Notes under the pieces: generated by a model
What the model was told of the DNA's origin: nothing
Databases searched by the model: none
The model's input: the letters and a program-made list of their open reading frames with translations, nothing else
Position numbers and translations under genes: made by a program
Origin: Mycolicibacterium crocinum
GTDB taxonomy: Bacteria > Actinomycetota > Actinomycetes > Mycobacteriales > Mycobacteriaceae
Direction of reading: 5' to 3'
Assembly: GCF_022370635.2 (NCBI RefSeq)
Contig: NZ_CP092362.2
Coordinates: 2,914,001 to 2,978,000, forward strand
DNA length: 64,000 bases
Shown here: positions 9,701 to 20,031 of the stretch, in pieces
How positions within the stretch are numbered: position 1 is the stretch's first letter
Layout of the letters: the number at the start of each line of letters is the position of its first letter

Positions 9701-10057
9701 CTACAGCGGAGGCGCGTCGAGTCGAGGCTTCAATTCTGAGAGTTTCGCGGGATTACGCGTCGCAGTTGTCGTATTAATTGTCGTCACCGTAAATGGAGAC
9801 GATTCGAAGTATTGCTGAAGTTCTTCGCGACTCATGAGTCCGAATCGAACTTGCAAGTCGGGATAACTCAGCCCGAAGCGCGAGGCCACCAGTCGCAATT
9901 CTTCGGCGTTCGGGTAGTCGTTTTCCTTCACCCGCCGGTAATAAGTGCTGCTGGAAGTGCCCAGTGCGTCGTAGATGTCCCGGGCCTCGATGTCCCCGTC
10001 GAGGAGGTAGTCGAGGAGGGTTTTGAGCTGGCGTCCGTTCTCATCGGTCCTGGGCAC
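9701..10057 (-). CDS. Small helix-turn-helix DNA-binding protein
   Basis: A 118-residue protein with a probable N-terminal HTH: LLDYLLDGDIEARDIYDALGTSSSTYYRR, helix-turn-helix-like, with TSSSTYYRR as recognition helix. An acidic middle and a Ser/Thr-rich tail follow. The GTG start at 10057 gives MPRTDENG. It is transcribed divergently from the condensation-like gene and ileS. The intergenic region holds a perfect 20-bp palindrome that could be its operator. The gene and its upstream region are visibly less GC-rich than the neighbouring lipid genes, a possible sign of separate origin. The family is not one I can name; similar small HTH proteins occur in mycobacteria and their phages. Confidence 0.65.
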   Translation of the reverse strand: MPRTDENGRQLKTLLDYLLDGDIEARDIYDALGTSSSTYYRRVKENDYPNAEELRLVASRFGLSYPDLQVRFGLMSREELQQYFESSPFTVTTINTTTATRNPAKLSELKPRLDAPPL

Positions 10058-10153
10058 AGCTCACAATAACCCGAACTCCCGGTATTGGGTACCGGTGACT
10101 AGATACGGCAAATTGGTATTTTTATTGACACCATCGTCACACTTGTGGGATTG

Positions 10154-10173
10154 GTCTCCCATTTATGGGAGAC
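10154..10173. promoter_or_regulatory. Perfect 20-bp palindrome, candidate operator
   Basis: GTCTCCCATTTATGGGAGAC has 9-bp arms around TT, with no mismatch. It lies in the 134-base region between the divergent HTH gene and the condensation-like gene, 18 bases before the latter's chosen start. The position suits binding by the adjacent HTH protein or another dimeric repressor. That is inference from symmetry and position. Confidence 0.5.
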
Positions 10174-10191
10174 GACCGCTACGGTGGGGGC

Positions 10192-10785
10192 ATGGTTGCT
10201 CCCGTGACCTACCCGTCTAGCAATGTGCGGGTAGTCGATGATGAGATTCCCGGCCGGCCTCGACCAGAAGATTTGGTCCGATTGTCGGCGCCCCTGTCCC
10301 ACGAACTGACCGCCGAACTGGACGGTGCCGTCGAGGCTGCGCGCATCGGTGTCGAGGAGATTCTCCTGGCCGCGCTGGGCCGGGCGATCGCCCGCACCAT
10401 CGGGGTCGGCTTCGTGACGGTCAGTGGCCTGACCACGGTTCAGCCGCTTCGGCTGTGCTGTGCCGATGAGCGAGGCATGGACGCCGACGCCCTGTTGGCC
10501 GACGTCCGCGAAGCGCTGATGCCAGCCCGGCTCAGCACGTCGCCGGCCGACGTCGCCTTCTCGTTCCTCGGGTTGCCGCCGGAGCCCTCGCTCGGGCCGC
10601 TGCAGCTGGCCGACGGTCCTGCGCTGGGCGTTCTCGCCTACCGCGCCGACGGCGAGGTGCAGATGGACTGGTGGTACGACTCGCGTCGGCTGGATCGCTG
10701 CACGGTCGAGGAGCTGGCCAATCAGTTCCGCTTGGGCCTGATCAGCGTGACCTCCGAGGCCACCCCGGTCTACGACACCGTCTAA
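10192..10785 (+). CDS. Orphan condensation-domain-like protein
   Basis: A 197-residue protein resembling the second half of an NRPS/Pap condensation-type domain: ADVAFSFLG, GPALGVLAYRADGEVQMDWWYDSRRLD and VEELANQFRLGLISVTSEA match the C-terminal signature seen in mycobacterial condensation domains. The catalytic HHxxxDG half is absent, so independent acyl transfer is unlikely. The ATG at 10192 is chosen because GGTGGGGG lies just before it. An in-frame ATG at 10165 falls inside the palindrome, and GTG 10204 is also possible. It ends 5 bases before the -10 element of the ileS T-box unit. It could be a degenerate remnant or a scaffold/regulatory partner. Confidence 0.6.
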   Translation: MVAPVTYPSSNVRVVDDEIPGRPRPEDLVRLSAPLSHELTAELDGAVEAARIGVEEILLAALGRAIARTIGVGFVTVSGLTTVQPLRLCCADERGMDADALLADVREALMPARLSTSPADVAFSFLGLPPEPSLGPLQLADGPALGVLAYRADGEVQMDWWYDSRRLDRCTVEELANQFRLGLISVTSEATPVYDTV

Positions 10786-10789
10786 CGGC

Positions 10790-10795
10790 TAGAAT
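10790..10795 (+). promoter_or_regulatory. -10 element for the ileS T-box transcript
   Basis: TAGAAT fits the mycobacterial TANNNT -10 pattern, directly after the stop codon of the preceding gene (10783-10785). Transcription would begin near 10802, at the 5' side of T-box Stem I. No good -35 is evident, as is usual in mycobacteria. Confidence 0.5.
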
Positions 10796-10801
10796 TCCTC
10801 C

Positions 10802-11018
10802 AACGGCACCGATCCGGCCATCACCGGGGAGCCTTCGGAAGAAAGGCCCGCGCCGCGGCGCGCAAACGACCGAGTAGAACCGAACGGGTAGGCCCGTCAC
10901 AGCCTGTCAAGAGCGACGCACGTCGACGTGCGTAAGCGGGGTGGTACCGCGGCGCTCGCGCACTCCGCGCGTCGTCGTCCCCGTGTCCAGACACCTGGCA
11001 CAGGAGACGAACGCGCCC
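10802..11018 (+). promoter_or_regulatory. T-box riboswitch (isoleucine, AUC specifier), translational type
   Basis: The leader of ileS carries the T-box core GGTGGTACCGCGG-like element at about 10939-10952. Upstream is a Stem I region with GATCCGGCCATCACCGG, whose ATC at 10820-10822 is placed as the specifier codon for tRNA-Ile. There is no U-run terminator before ileS. The segment CGTCGTCCCC (about 10972-10981) can pair with the GGAGACGA ribosome-binding region at 11004-11011. This fits the actinobacterial translational T-box, in which uncharged tRNA frees the Shine-Dalgarno sequence. Boundaries are approximate. Confidence 0.88.
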
Positions 11019-14000
11019 GTGACCGAGAATGGCTACCCCAAGCCGGCCGGTGGCTCACCCAACTTTCCTGCCCTGGAACTCGAGGTTCTCGATTACTGGG
11101 CGGCCGATGACACCTTCCGGGCCAGCATCGCGCAACGCGACGGCGCCGAGGAGTACGTCTTTTATGACGGTCCGCCGTTCGCCAACGGTCTGCCGCACTA
11201 CGGCCATCTGCTCACCGGCTACGTCAAGGACATCGTGCCGCGCTATCGCACGATGCGCGGCTACAAGGTGGAGCGCCGGTTCGGCTGGGACACCCACGGT
11301 CTGCCCGCCGAACTCGAGGTGCAGCGCCAGCTTGGTATCACCGACAAAGCCCAGATCGAAGAGATGGGCATCGAGAAGTTCAATGACGCCTGCCGGGCCT
11401 CGGTGCTCAAGTACACCAGCGAATGGCGCGAGTACGTCACCCGCCAGGCCCGCTGGGTCGACTTCGACAACGACTACAAGACTTTGGACCTGTCGTTCAT
11501 GGAGTCGGTCATCTGGGCCTTCAAACAGTTGTGGGACAAGGGCCTGGCCTATGAAGGCGTGCGGGTGTTGCCGTACTGCTGGAACGACGAGACCCCGCTG
11601 TCGTCGCATGAACTGCGCATGGACGACGACGTCTATCAGAGCCGGCAGGATCCGGCGATCACCGTCGGTTTCCGGGTGAACCAGCCCGGTTCCGATCTTG
11701 ATGGCGCCTACCTGCTGGTGTGGACCACCACGCCGTGGACTCTGCCGTCCAACCAGGCCGTTGCGGTGAACCCCGATGTCACCTATGTGGTGGTGGGGGT
11801 GGATGGCCGGCGCCTGGTGCTGGCGCAGGCCCGCCTGGGCGCCTACGCCCGCGAGCTGGGGGAGGACCCCGAGGTGCTGGCCACCGTCACCGGTGAGCAG
11901 CTACTCGGGCTGCACTATCTACCGCCGTTCCCGTACTTTATGTCCGATGAAAAGGCGCGCAACGCTTTTCAGGTGCTGCGGGGTGACTTCGTGACCACCG
12001 AGGACGGCACCGGTGTGGTGCACATGGCGCCCGCCTACGGCGAGGATGACAAAGCCACCACCGACACCGTCGGCATCGTGCCGGTGACGCCGGTGGACTC
12101 CAAGGGCCGATTTGATGCGACCGTGCCCGACTACCAGGGTCAGCACGTGTTCGACGCCAATCCGCAGATCATCCGCGACCTGAAGAACGGGACCGGGGCG
12201 GCCGCGGTCAACGCACCTGTGCTGATCCGCCATGAAACCTACGAGCACTCCTACCCGCACTGCTGGCGCTGCCGCAATCCGCTGATCTACCGCGCGGTGT
12301 CGTCGTGGTTCGTGAAGGTGACCGAGTTCCGCGACCGGATGGTGGAACTCAACCAGCAGATCACCTGGTATCCCGAGCACGTCAAGGACGGGCAGTTCGG
12401 CAAGTGGCTGTCGGGGGCCAGGGATTGGTCGATCTCGCGAAACCGGTACTGGGGCACCCCTATTCCGGTCTGGATTTCCGACGATCCGGCCTATCCGCGC
12501 ATCGACGTCTACGGCAGCCTCGACGAGCTCGAACGCGATTTCGGTGTGCGGCCGGACAACCTGCACCGGCCCTACATCGACGAGCTGACGCGGCCGAACC
12601 CCGATGATCCGAGCGGCAATTCGACGATGCGCCGCATCGAGGACGTCTTCGACGTGTGGTTCGACTCCGGGTCGATGCCCTATGCGCAGGTGCATTATCC
12701 GTTCGAGAACCAGGATTGGTTCCAGACGCACTTCCCGGGCGACTTCATCGTCGAGTACATCGGTCAGACCCGCGGCTGGTTCTACACCCTGCACGTGCTC
12801 GCCAGTGCGCTATTCGACAAGCCGGCGTTCAAAACCTGTGTGTCACATGGGATCGTGCTCGGCAACGACGGCGCCAAGATGAGCAAGTCGCTGCGCAACT
12901 ATCCCGACGTCAACGAGGTGTTCGACCGCGACGGCTCCGATGCCATGCGGTGGTTCCTGATGGCGTCGCCGATCCTGCGCGGCGGCAACCTGATCGTCAC
13001 CGAGCAGGGCATCCGCGAAGGCGTCCGCCAGGTGTTGCTGCCACTGTGGAATGCCTACAGCTTCCTGACCCTGTACGCGCCGAAAGTCGGTACCTGGCGC
13101 ACGAATTCATCCAATGTCTTGGACCGCTACATCCTGGCCAAACTCGCCGAGTTGCGCGACCAGCTCACCGACTCGATGGACGTCTGTGACATCTCCGGTG
13201 CCTGCGAGCAGCTGCGCCAGTTCACCGAGGCGCTGACGAACTGGTATGTGCGCCGGTCGCGTTCGCGATTCTGGGAAGAGGATCCCGACGCCATCGACAC
13301 CCTGCACACCGTGCTCGAGGTGACCACCCGGCTGGCGGCTCCGCTGCTGCCGATGGCCACCGAGGTGATCTGGCGCGGCCTGACGGGCGAGCGTTCGGTG
13401 CACTTGACCGACTGGCCGGAGCCGGGGGTCGTCCCGGCCGACCCGGCGCTGGTCGCGGCCATGGACCAGGTGCGCGACGTGTGCTCGACGGCGTCGTCGC
13501 TGCGCAAGGCCAAGAAGCTGCGGGTGCGGCTACCGCTGCCGAAATTGACTGTCGCAGTGGAGGACCCGCAGAGCCTGGCGCCGTTCACGGATCTGATCGC
13601 CGACGAGCTGAACGTCAAGGCCGTCGAGCTCACCGACGATGTGCCCGCCTACGGCCGCTTCGAGCTCGCGGTCAACGCGCGCGCCGCCGGCCCACGGATC
13701 GGCAAGGACGTTCAGGCTGCGATCAAGGCCGTCAAGGCCGGTGACTATGTCCTCAACGCCGACGGCACACTCACCGCGGGGCCGGCGGTGCTGCTTCCCG
13801 AGGAGTTCACCGCCAAGCTGGTGGCCGCCGATCCGGAGTGGACCGCCGCGCTGCCCGACGGCGCCGGCCTGGTGGTGCTCGACGGCGCCGTCACCCCGGA
13901 ATTGGAGGCCGAGGGCTGGGCCAAAGACCGCATCCGCGAGCTGCAGGACCTCCGGAAGTCGAGCGGTCTGGACGTCAGCGATCGCATTCGGGTGGTCATG

Positions 14001-14147
14001 GCGGTGCCCGCCGAACGGGCGGATTGGGCTGCGGCCCATACCGACCTGATCGCGGGCGAGATCCTGGCGACCAGTTTCGATTTCGGCGAGCCGGATGACG
14101 GTGTGGAGATCGGCGACGGCGTCCGGGTCGCGATAACCAAGGCTTAG
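11019..14147 (+). CDS. ileS: Isoleucyl-tRNA synthetase
   Basis: A 1042-residue class I aminoacyl-tRNA synthetase that charges tRNA-Ile. The HIGH-type motif is HYGH in [21 protein letters not shown] is intact in [13 protein letters not shown], and the editing (CP1) insertion lies between. The long C-terminal region is the extended form usual in mycobacteria (about 1041 residues in M. tuberculosis). The frame is open further upstream, but the true start is the GTG at 11019: it is preceded by AGGAG at 11002 and gives [20 protein letters not shown]. Earlier in-frame codons lie inside the T-box. Expression is controlled by that T-box. Synteny with dinX downstream supports the call. Confidence 0.97.
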   Translation: MTENGYPKPAGGSPNFPALELEVLDYWAADDTFRASIAQRDGAEEYVFYDGPPFANGLPHYGHLLTGYVKDIVPRYRTMRGYKVERRFGWDTHGLPAELEVQRQLGITDKAQIEEMGIEKFNDACRASVLKYTSEWREYVTRQARWVDFDNDYKTLDLSFMESVIWAFKQLWDKGLAYEGVRVLPYCWNDETPLSSHELRMDDDVYQSRQDPAITVGFRVNQPGSDLDGAYLLVWTTTPWTLPSNQAVAVNPDVTYVVVGVDGRRLVLAQARLGAYARELGEDPEVLATVTGEQLLGLHYLPPFPYFMSDEKARNAFQVLRGDFVTTEDGTGVVHMAPAYGEDDKATTDTVGIVPVTPVDSKGRFDATVPDYQGQHVFDANPQIIRDLKNGTGAAAVNAPVLIRHETYEHSYPHCWRCRNPLIYRAVSSWFVKVTEFRDRMVELNQQITWYPEHVKDGQFGKWLSGARDWSISRNRYWGTPIPVWISDDPAYPRIDVYGSLDELERDFGVRPDNLHRPYIDELTRPNPDDPSGNSTMRRIEDVFDVWFDSGSMPYAQVHYPFENQDWFQTHFPGDFIVEYIGQTRGWFYTLHVLASALFDKPAFKTCVSHGIVLGNDGAKMSKSLRNYPDVNEVFDRDGSDAMRWFLMASPILRGGNLIVTEQGIREGVRQVLLPLWNAYSFLTLYAPKVGTWRTNSSNVLDRYILAKLAELRDQLTDSMDVCDISGACEQLRQFTEALTNWYVRRSRSRFWEEDPDAIDTLHTVLEVTTRLAAPLLPMATEVIWRGLTGERSVHLTDWPEPGVVPADPALVAAMDQVRDVCSTASSLRKAKKLRVRLPLPKLTVAVEDPQSLAPFTDLIADELNVKAVELTDDVPAYGRFELAVNARAAGPRIGKDVQAAIKAVKAGDYVLNADGTLTAGPAVLLPEEFTAKLVAADPEWTAALPDGAGLVVLDGAVTPELEAEGWAKDRIRELQDLRKSSGLDVSDRIRVVMAVPAERADWAAAHTDLIAGEILATSFDFGEPDDGVEIGDGVRVAITKA

Positions 14148-14155
14148 GCTCAGCC

Positions 14156-14842
14156 ATGGCCGATGACCCGCTCGACGAGCTGTACGCGGAGCCTCCGGAG
14201 GGCTTTACCGCAAAGCGAACCGAACTGGCCAAGCAGGCCAAGCAGGACGGTGACGCCGAGACCGCCAAGGCGATCACCGCCGCGCGCAAGCCTACGAAGG
14301 CGGCGTGGGTGGTCAACCTGTTGGCGATCCGCGATCCCTCGGTGCGAAAACAACTCAGCGGGCTCGGTGAGCGGCTGCGAGCCGCCCATCAGAAGATGGA
14401 CGGCAAGCGCATTCGTGAACTGTCCGCCGAGCAGCGCCACCTCATTGATGCGTTATTGGACAAGGCGTTTCAGTTGGCAGAGGTGGCGCAGCCCGCCGCG
14501 GCGGTGCGCGAGGACGTGGTCGGCACACTGCAGGCGGCCGTCGCCGACCCGGACGTGACGGCAGCGCTGGGTCGCCTCGCGAAGCCGGAGAGTTGGTCCG
14601 GCTTCGCCGAGGGCGTCAGACCCGACGAATCCGAACCGGCCCCCGTCACACCGTCTCCGAGTGAACAACGCGAGCACGATAAACGCCGCCACGAGCGGGA
14701 GGAGGCCGAGGCACTCGTGCATGCGGCCGAGCGGGAACGCGACAACGCACAAAAGCGGCTCGACGACGCCGAAGAAGCACTGGCCGAGGCCAAGCGCCGA
14801 CTCGAGCGTTACACGATGCGTTCCACCGCGATCCGCACCTGA
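14156..14842 (+). CDS. Conserved hypothetical protein with C-terminal coiled coil
   Basis: A 228-residue cytosolic protein, no signal peptide or membrane segment. The N-terminal two thirds are helical (AAWVVNLLAIRDPSVRKQL..., LIDALLDKAFQLAE). The last ~55 residues are a strongly charged Ala/Glu/Arg coiled coil (EEAEALVHAAERERDNAQKR...). The ATG at 14156 is 8 bases after the ileS stop, so it may be cotranscribed with ileS. Its 3' end overlaps the converging secreted-protein gene by 34 bases. I do not recognise a function. Confidence 0.75.
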   Translation: MADDPLDELYAEPPEGFTAKRTELAKQAKQDGDAETAKAITAARKPTKAAWVVNLLAIRDPSVRKQLSGLGERLRAAHQKMDGKRIRELSAEQRHLIDALLDKAFQLAEVAQPAAAVREDVVGTLQAAVADPDVTAALGRLAKPESWSGFAEGVRPDESEPAPVTPSPSEQREHDKRRHEREEAEALVHAAERERDNAQKRLDDAEEALAEAKRRLERYTMRSTAIRT

Positions 14843-16125
14843 TGAACGATTTCCCCGATCCACGCGGGCACCACCAGAATGACAGGCAGGACGTCGAACA
14901 ACAGGATCGGGATACCGAGGAACCCGGCGAAGAACACGACCGGTGCAAGGGCCTTGCCGAGCGGTGTCTGGAAGAACGCGCCCGCGTCAAAGCCCCACGG
15001 CGGGGCGAGGGGCAGCGGCGGAGTCGCCGCGGCTGTGCGGGTGTCGAGGATCGACACAAATCCCGAACCCGTTGCGACGAGGGCGATCCGCCCGACCCCG
15101 ACTACACTGACGCCGGTTTTACCGGGCAGCCTCAGGCTGGTTCCGACCTGCCCGCCATTCGTCGTGTCGACCAGCGTGACGCGGGTCGAGCCACCGCCGT
15201 TCGGGTTGTCGAGGGTGGTGGTGACGACTGCGCGCGTGCCGTCAGCGGTCAGCGTCGGCGTGCGCCGGGTCGAGCCGATGATCAGAGCCGTGGGTCCTGT
15301 CATGGCGCCGGCGGTGGCATCGAGTACCGACACCGCCGTGGTGTCGCCGCCCAGCTGGGAAAGGGTCACCACGACGCGGGTGCCCGTGGCGTTCCACACA
15401 GGAACGACGAACGGATAGCCGTCGAGGGCGACGGTCGATCCGATCTGGGCTCCGGTTGTGGTGTCCAGCAGGGCCACTCCGACTTGAGAAGTGGTCTGTA
15501 AATAGAGGGTGACCGAGGCGCGGGTGCCGTCGGGCGCGAGTATCGGCGCGACCGCAACATCCGCGTTGGCGAAACTGAGGGTGTCACCGATCTGTCCGCC
15601 GGCGGTCATGTTCATGACCGCCAGTTCGGTGGCATAAGTCTCGGGAGCGTAGTGGTGAACGGTTGTGGTGATGACTGTGCGTTTACCGTCGGCGGTCACA
15701 CTCTGGGTCTCCACCACACCGTCGAGGGTGGCAGTCGATCCGATCGGGCTGTTGGTGACGGAATCGACAACCGTCACCCCCGTGGTGTCGGTGTTCGGGT
15801 CGTACACGATGCTCAGACTGTTCGGCGCAGCCGATGCCGCGGCCACATTCTTTGTCCGACCCGACTCTGTCGCGCCGGAGGCGGTCATCAGGAGTGTCAC
15901 CGACGACATCGGTGCGTCGACGCTGCGTTTCGGCAGGGGCTTCTTCGACGCGACGGTGTTCGTGCGCTGCGGAACACGCGCCGATCTCGCGGTGCTCGAG
16001 TGACTCGATGACGACGACGCCGGCGTATCCGCCGACGCGGTCGGTGCCGTCACCACGACCGCCGCACCGACGCCCAGCGCCACCGCCAATCCACCGACAT
16101 AGCCGACGAGATGCCCCGAGTTCAT
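14809..16125 (-). CDS. Secreted beta-propeller-repeat protein
   Basis: A 438-residue exported protein. The N-terminus ([24 protein letters not shown]) is a Sec-type signal peptide ending in ASA, followed by a Ser-rich linker. Residues ~90-350 hold about five imperfect repeats of roughly 50-55 residues with the pattern [17 protein letters not shown]...DGTRVVVTTT, typical of YVTN/WD-like propeller blades. The C-terminus has a hydrophobic stretch ([27 protein letters not shown]) that may anchor it or pack on the envelope. The ATG at 16125 directly precedes the signal peptide. Function unknown; ligand binding or cell-surface scaffolding is possible. It diverges from dinX. Confidence 0.75.
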   Translation of the reverse strand: MNSGHLVGYVGGLAVALGVGAAVVVTAPTASADTPASSSSSHSSTARSARVPQRTNTVASKKPLPKRSVDAPMSSVTLLMTASGATESGRTKNVAAASAAPNSLSIVYDPNTDTTGVTVVDSVTNSPIGSTATLDGVVETQSVTADGKRTVITTTVHHYAPETYATELAVMNMTAGGQIGDTLSFANADVAVAPILAPDGTRASVTLYLQTTSQVGVALLDTTTGAQIGSTVALDGYPFVVPVWNATGTRVVVTLSQLGGDTTAVSVLDATAGAMTGPTALIIGSTRRTPTLTADGTRAVVTTTLDNPNGGGSTRVTLVDTTNGGQVGTSLRLPGKTGVSVVGVGRIALVATGSGFVSILDTRTAAATPPLPLAPPWGFDAGAFFQTPLGKALAPVVFFAGFLGIPILLFDVLPVILVVPAWIGEIVHQVRIAVERIV

Positions 16126-16192
16126 ACCGGGATCGTGCGCCGCGCCGCGCCGCCCGCATTAAGTAAGCGGCTACTGCATTCGGGTGAGCCAA

Positions 16193-16198
16193 TAGCAT
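16193..16198 (+). promoter_or_regulatory. -10 element for leaderless dinX
   Basis: TAGCAT fits TANNNT and lies 8 bases before the dinX GTG, which suits a transcript starting at the start codon. There is no Shine-Dalgarno sequence, and the GTG agrees with the known DinX N-terminus. Confidence 0.4.
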
Positions 16199-16206
16199 CG
16201 GATGTC

Positions 16207-17610
16207 GTGGAGCGCTGGGTCCTGCATTTCGATATGGATGCGTTCTTCGCATCCGTCGAACAGCTGACCCGTCCGACCCTGCGCGGCCGCCCCGTCCTTG
16301 TCGGTGGTCTCGGCGGCCGCGGTGTGGTGGCCGGCGCCAGCTACGAGTCGCGGGTGTTCGGTGCTCGCTCGGCAATGCCGATGCACCAGGCCCGTCGCAT
16401 GGTCGGCGCCGGCGCGGTGGTGCTGCCGCCGCGCGGCGTGGTCTACGGCGTGGCCAGCCGCCGGGTGCTGGACACCGTGCGCGCCATGGTGCCCGTCCTC
16501 GAGCAGCTGTCGTTCGACGAGGCGTTCGGCGAGCCGGCCGAGCTGGCCGGCGCCAGCGCCGAGGAGGTCGAGGAGTTCGCCGTGATGCTGCGCCGGCGGG
16601 TCCGTGAGGAAACCGGCCTGGTGGCGTCCGTCGGGGCCGGGTCGGGCAAGCAGATCGCGAAGATCGCGTCGGATCTGGCCAAGCCCGATGGGTTTCGGGT
16701 GGTCCGTCGCGACGAGGAACGCACGCTGCTGGACGGCCTGCCGGTGCGAAGGCTGTGGGGGATCGGCCCGGTGGCCGAGGACAAGCTGCACCGGCTGGGC
16801 ATCGACACGATCGGCCAGCTTGCCGCCCTGACCGACGCGGAGGCGGCCAGCGTCCTGGGCGCCACCGTCGGGCCCGCGCTGCACCGCCTGGCCCGCGGTA
16901 TCGACGACCGCCCGGTGGCCGAGCGCGCGGAGGCCAAGCAGATCAGCGCCGAGTCGACGTTCCCCGCGGACCTGACCACCCTCGAGCAGCTGCGTGAGGC
17001 CATGGGCCCGATCGCCGAGCACGCCCACCGGCGCCTGGAGCGGGACGGTCGCGGCGCCCGCACGGTCACCGTCAAACTCAAGCGGTCCGACATGAGCACG
17101 CTGACCCGGTCGGCGACGCTGCCGTACGCGACCGGCAACCTCGGCACCTTGACCGCCACCGCACTGCGGCTGCTGCTCGATCCTCGGGACGTCGGCCCCA
17201 TTCGTCTTCTCGGCGTTGGCTTTTCGGGGTTGTCCGATGTCCGCCAGGAATCGTTGTTCCCCGATTTGGAGCAGCAGGAGGCCGAGGTCGTCGATACGCC
17301 GGACACTCCCGCACCGACACCCGAGCGGGCGCCCGACGCGGGTGGCTGGCGCATCGGCGACGACGTCCGCCATCCCGAGTTCGGCCACGGCTGGGTGCAG
17401 GGCGCCGGTCACGGTGTGGTCAGCGTGCGATTCGAAACCCGCGGCAGCGGACCGGGGGTGATGCGGACCTTTCCCATCGATCACCCCGATTTGCTCAAGG
17501 CCAACCCGGTCGACAGCCTGGACTGGGCCGACTATGTCGCCGAGATCGAGGACCGGGCCCGCTCAGCCCAGGCGCTCGATGACGTCGGCGACCGGCAGCC
17601 CCACCCCTAG
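16207..17610 (+). CDS. dinX: Y-family DNA polymerase IV homologue
   Basis: A 467-residue translesion polymerase. Catalytic motifs are seen as [15 protein letters not shown] (first metal-binding Asp), [13 protein letters not shown] and LSFDEAF (second acidic pair). A little-finger domain and a C-terminal ~110-residue extension ([20 protein letters not shown]...) typical of mycobacterial DinX follow. GTG 16207 is preferred over upstream in-frame codons because it starts directly at the conserved [14 protein letters not shown]. The location next to ileS and ansA matches M. tuberculosis Rv1537. The 3' end overlaps the converging ansA by 48 bases. Mycobacterial DinX has not been firmly tied to a mutagenic phenotype, so its lesion specificity is open. 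Confidence 0.93.
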   Translation: MERWVLHFDMDAFFASVEQLTRPTLRGRPVLVGGLGGRGVVAGASYESRVFGARSAMPMHQARRMVGAGAVVLPPRGVVYGVASRRVLDTVRAMVPVLEQLSFDEAFGEPAELAGASAEEVEEFAVMLRRRVREETGLVASVGAGSGKQIAKIASDLAKPDGFRVVRRDEERTLLDGLPVRRLWGIGPVAEDKLHRLGIDTIGQLAALTDAEAASVLGATVGPALHRLARGIDDRPVAERAEAKQISAESTFPADLTTLEQLREAMGPIAEHAHRRLERDGRGARTVTVKLKRSDMSTLTRSATLPYATGNLGTLTATALRLLLDPRDVGPIRLLGVGFSGLSDVRQESLFPDLEQQEAEVVDTPDTPAPTPERAPDAGGWRIGDDVRHPEFGHGWVQGAGHGVVSVRFETRGSGPGVMRTFPIDHPDLLKANPVDSLDWADYVAEIEDRARSAQALDDVGDRQPHP

Positions 17611-18480
17611 CGCCGCCATCACCAGTACCCGGGCCTGGCTGCTGCGCAACCGCGGCACCAGCACGGCACCCGCGGCCACCAGGTCGTGGCCGGGTCCGTA
17701 GGCCGCGGCGGTGCGCCCACCGGGCACCCGGGTGGTGACTGCGACGGCCACCCCGCGGGCACTGGCCCGGCGCACCGCCTCGACGACGGGCGTTCCGGCG
17801 TTGCCGGCCCCCATCGCCTCGATCACCAGGCCGGCGGCACCGGCGTCGACGAGCGCGTCGATCGCCGTCCCGTCGGCGCCGGGGTAGGCCGCCACGATGT
17901 CGACGCGTACCGCCTCGGCGACCGGGCCCAGGTAGGCCCGATCTTTGCGCGCGGTCACACCGAACGTCCCGTCGCTGACCCGGCCCACGGGCGGGCGCCC
18001 GCCGAACAGGTCGGTACCGCCGACCTTGGTGGTGCCGAGCGGGGGCAGCACCCGCCCGGCGAAGCAGATCAGCACCCCGAGGCCGCGGGCGAGCGGGCTG
18101 CCCGCCACGGCCAGGGCATCGCGGAGGTTGGCCGGACCGTCTGCGTCGGGGTCGTCGGCCGAGCGGGCGGCCCCGGTCACCACGACGGGAACGTCGCCGT
18201 CGTAGGTGAGTTCCAGCCACAGCGCGGTCTCTTCCGTCGAATCCGTGCCGTGGGTGACGACGACACCGTCGGCGTCCCTGGCGGCTTCGGCGACGGCCTT
18301 GCCGATGCGCAGCCACTCGGCCGGCGTCAGCTGGGAACTGTCCAGCGTGAACAGGTCGATCACCCGCGCATTCAGCCCGGCGGCCAACTCCGCGCCGCTG
18401 TGGACGGGTCGCAGGACGCCCTCGCCGTCGGCGCTGGTCGCTATGGTCCCGCCGGTGGTAACGACGACGAGTCGGGGCAT
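17563..18480 (-). CDS. ansA: L-asparaginase
   Basis: A 305-residue bacterial-type asparaginase that hydrolyses L-asparagine to aspartate and ammonia. Both catalytic threonine motifs are present: [12 protein letters not shown] near residue 9 and [18 protein letters not shown] near residue 85. Conserved [10 protein letters not shown] and YGPGHDLV elements follow. The ATG at 18480 is chosen ([11 protein letters not shown]) although the frame is open upstream: a TAGTCT -10 lies 7 bases before it and the N-terminus matches the M. tuberculosis protein. No signal peptide is seen. It is divergent from lspA with only 28 bases between starts. Confidence 0.93.
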   Translation of the reverse strand: MPRLVVVTTGGTIATSADGEGVLRPVHSGAELAAGLNARVIDLFTLDSSQLTPAEWLRIGKAVAEAARDADGVVVTHGTDSTEETALWLELTYDGDVPVVVTGAARSADDPDADGPANLRDALAVAGSPLARGLGVLICFAGRVLPPLGTTKVGGTDLFGGRPPVGRVSDGTFGVTARKDRAYLGPVAEAVRVDIVAAYPGADGTAIDALVDAGAAGLVIEAMGAGNAGTPVVEAVRRASARGVAVAVTTRVPGGRTAAAYGPGHDLVAAGAVLVPRLRSSQARVLVMAALGVGLPVADVIERLG

Positions 18481-18487
18481 GCCCAAC

Positions 18488-18493
18488 AGACTA
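18488..18493 (-). promoter_or_regulatory. -10 element for leaderless ansA
   Basis: TAGTCT on the minus strand, 7 bases before the ansA ATG; no Shine-Dalgarno. It sits within the 28-base ansA-lspA divergent gap, so the two promoters must overlap. Confidence 0.45.
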
Positions 18494-18508
18494 GGGAATG
18501 ATGGGGGG

Positions 18509-19105
18509 GTGACCGACGAATCCAGTAGCAGCACCGAACCGGCGATCGACACCGCCGAGCAGCAGGTCGGCCGGTCATCGTCGCCACGACGGCTGCGGCT
18601 GCTGTTGTCGGTGGCGGGTGTGGTGCTGGCCCTCGACGTGATCACCAAAGTTCTGGCGGTGCGGTGGCTGACTCCCGGTCAGCCGGTGTCGATCATCGGT
18701 GACACCGTCACCTGGACGCTGGTCCGCAACTCCGGTGCGGCGTTCTCGATGGCCACCGGCTACACCTGGGTGCTGACGCTGGTCGCGACGGGTGTCGTCG
18801 TCGGAATCTTCTGGATGGGCCGACGGCTGGTGTCGCCGTGGTGGGCTGTCGGGCTCGGGATGATCCTGGGCGGCGCGCTCGGCAATCTGGTCGACCGGTT
18901 CTTCCGCTCGCCCGGTCCGCTGCGCGGGCACGTCGTCGACTTCCTGTCGATCGGGTGGTGGCCGGTGTTCAACGTGGCCGATCCGGCGGTCGTCGGCGGT
19001 GCCATTCTGCTGGTCGCGCTATCGCTGTTCGGCTACGACTTCGACACCACGGGTCGCCGCAAGGCAGAGCCGGCAGCAGGCGACGACAAGGCCGAGACGG
19101 CCTGA
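18509..19105 (+). CDS. lspA: Lipoprotein signal peptidase (signal peptidase II)
   Basis: A 198-residue inner-membrane aspartic protease that cleaves prolipoproteins after diacylglyceryl modification. It has four transmembrane segments. Catalytic aspartates are in GNLVDRF and FNVADPAV, with the conserved [11 protein letters not shown] before them. The N-terminus is a Ser/Thr-rich cytosolic extension before the first helix, as in mycobacteria. The GTG at 18509 is chosen: it follows AATGATGGGGGG and gives a length close to the M. tuberculosis protein. Its stop overlaps the next start (TGATG). At least one predicted lipoprotein in this window (at 39919) would be a substrate. Confidence 0.95.
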   Translation: MTDESSSSTEPAIDTAEQQVGRSSSPRRLRLLLSVAGVVLALDVITKVLAVRWLTPGQPVSIIGDTVTWTLVRNSGAAFSMATGYTWVLTLVATGVVVGIFWMGRRLVSPWWAVGLGMILGGALGNLVDRFFRSPGPLRGHVVDFLSIGWWPVFNVADPAVVGGAILLVALSLFGYDFDTTGRRKAEPAAGDDKAETA

Positions 19106-20031
19106 TGGCCGAACGGTCCATGCCGGTCCCCGAGGGCCTGGCCGGCATGCGTGTCGACGCGGGACTGGCTCGGCTGCTGGGGCTTTCGCGCACGGCCGCG
19201 GCCGCGATCGCTGAGGACGGCGGTGTCGAACTCGATGGCGCGCGGGCCGGCAAGTCGGACCGTCTCGAGGCCGGTGCATGGCTGCATGTGCAGATCCCGG
19301 AGGAAGCCCCGCCGCCGGAGAACACGCCCGAAGAGATCGAGGGCATGACAATTCTGTACTCCGATGCCGACATCGTCGCCGTCGACAAGCCGCCGGGCGT
19401 GGCCGCCCACGCGACGGTCGGCTGGCACGGGCCGACGGTGCTCGGCGGGCTGGCGGCCGCGGGCTTCCGGATCAGCACCTCCGGGATCCACGAGCGGCAG
19501 GGCATCGTGCACCGCCTCGACGTCGGCACCTCGGGGGTCATGGTGGTCGCGTTGTCCGAGCGGGCCTACACCCTGCTCAAACGGGCGTTCAAGCAGCGCA
19601 CCGTCGACAAGCGGTATCACGCTGTGGTGCAAGGACATCCGGATCCATCGAGCGGGACCATCGACGCGCCGATCGGCAGGCACCGCGGCCACGACTGGAA
19701 GTTCGCCGTCACCGAGACCGGACGGCACAGCATCACCCACTACGACACCGTCGAAATGTTCAGGGCGGCAAGCCTTCTCGATATTCACCTGGAAACCGGC
19801 CGCACCCATCAGATCCGGGTGCACTTCGCCGCCCTGCACCACCCGTGCGCCGGCGATCTGACCTACGGTGCCGACCCGGTGCTCGCCAAGCGACTCGGCC
19901 TCGAGCGGCAGTGGCTGCATGCGCGGTCGCTGGCGTTCGCGCATCCGGCCGACGGCAGGCGCTTCGAGGTGACCGCGCCCTACCCGGCCGACCTGCAGCA
20001 TGCGCTTGACGTGCTGCGCGGCGAATCGTGA
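19105..20031 (+). CDS. RluD-type ribosomal large-subunit pseudouridine synthase
   Basis: A 308-residue protein, same length as M. tuberculosis Rv1540. An N-terminal S4 RNA-binding domain (about residues 12-75) precedes the catalytic domain with [17 protein letters not shown], where the Asp of HRLD is the nucleophile. [14 protein letters not shown] and GDLTYG motifs follow. It converts specific uridines in 23S rRNA to pseudouridine; target positions are not deducible here. It is translationally coupled to lspA upstream (1-base overlap) and to the RarD-type gene downstream (GTGA overlap). Confidence 0.92.
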   Translation: MAERSMPVPEGLAGMRVDAGLARLLGLSRTAAAAIAEDGGVELDGARAGKSDRLEAGAWLHVQIPEEAPPPENTPEEIEGMTILYSDADIVAVDKPPGVAAHATVGWHGPTVLGGLAAAGFRISTSGIHERQGIVHRLDVGTSGVMVVALSERAYTLLKRAFKQRTVDKRYHAVVQGHPDPSSGTIDAPIGRHRGHDWKFAVTETGRHSITHYDTVEMFRAASLLDIHLETGRTHQIRVHFAALHHPCAGDLTYGADPVLAKRLGLERQWLHARSLAFAHPADGRRFEVTAPYPADLQHALDVLRGES

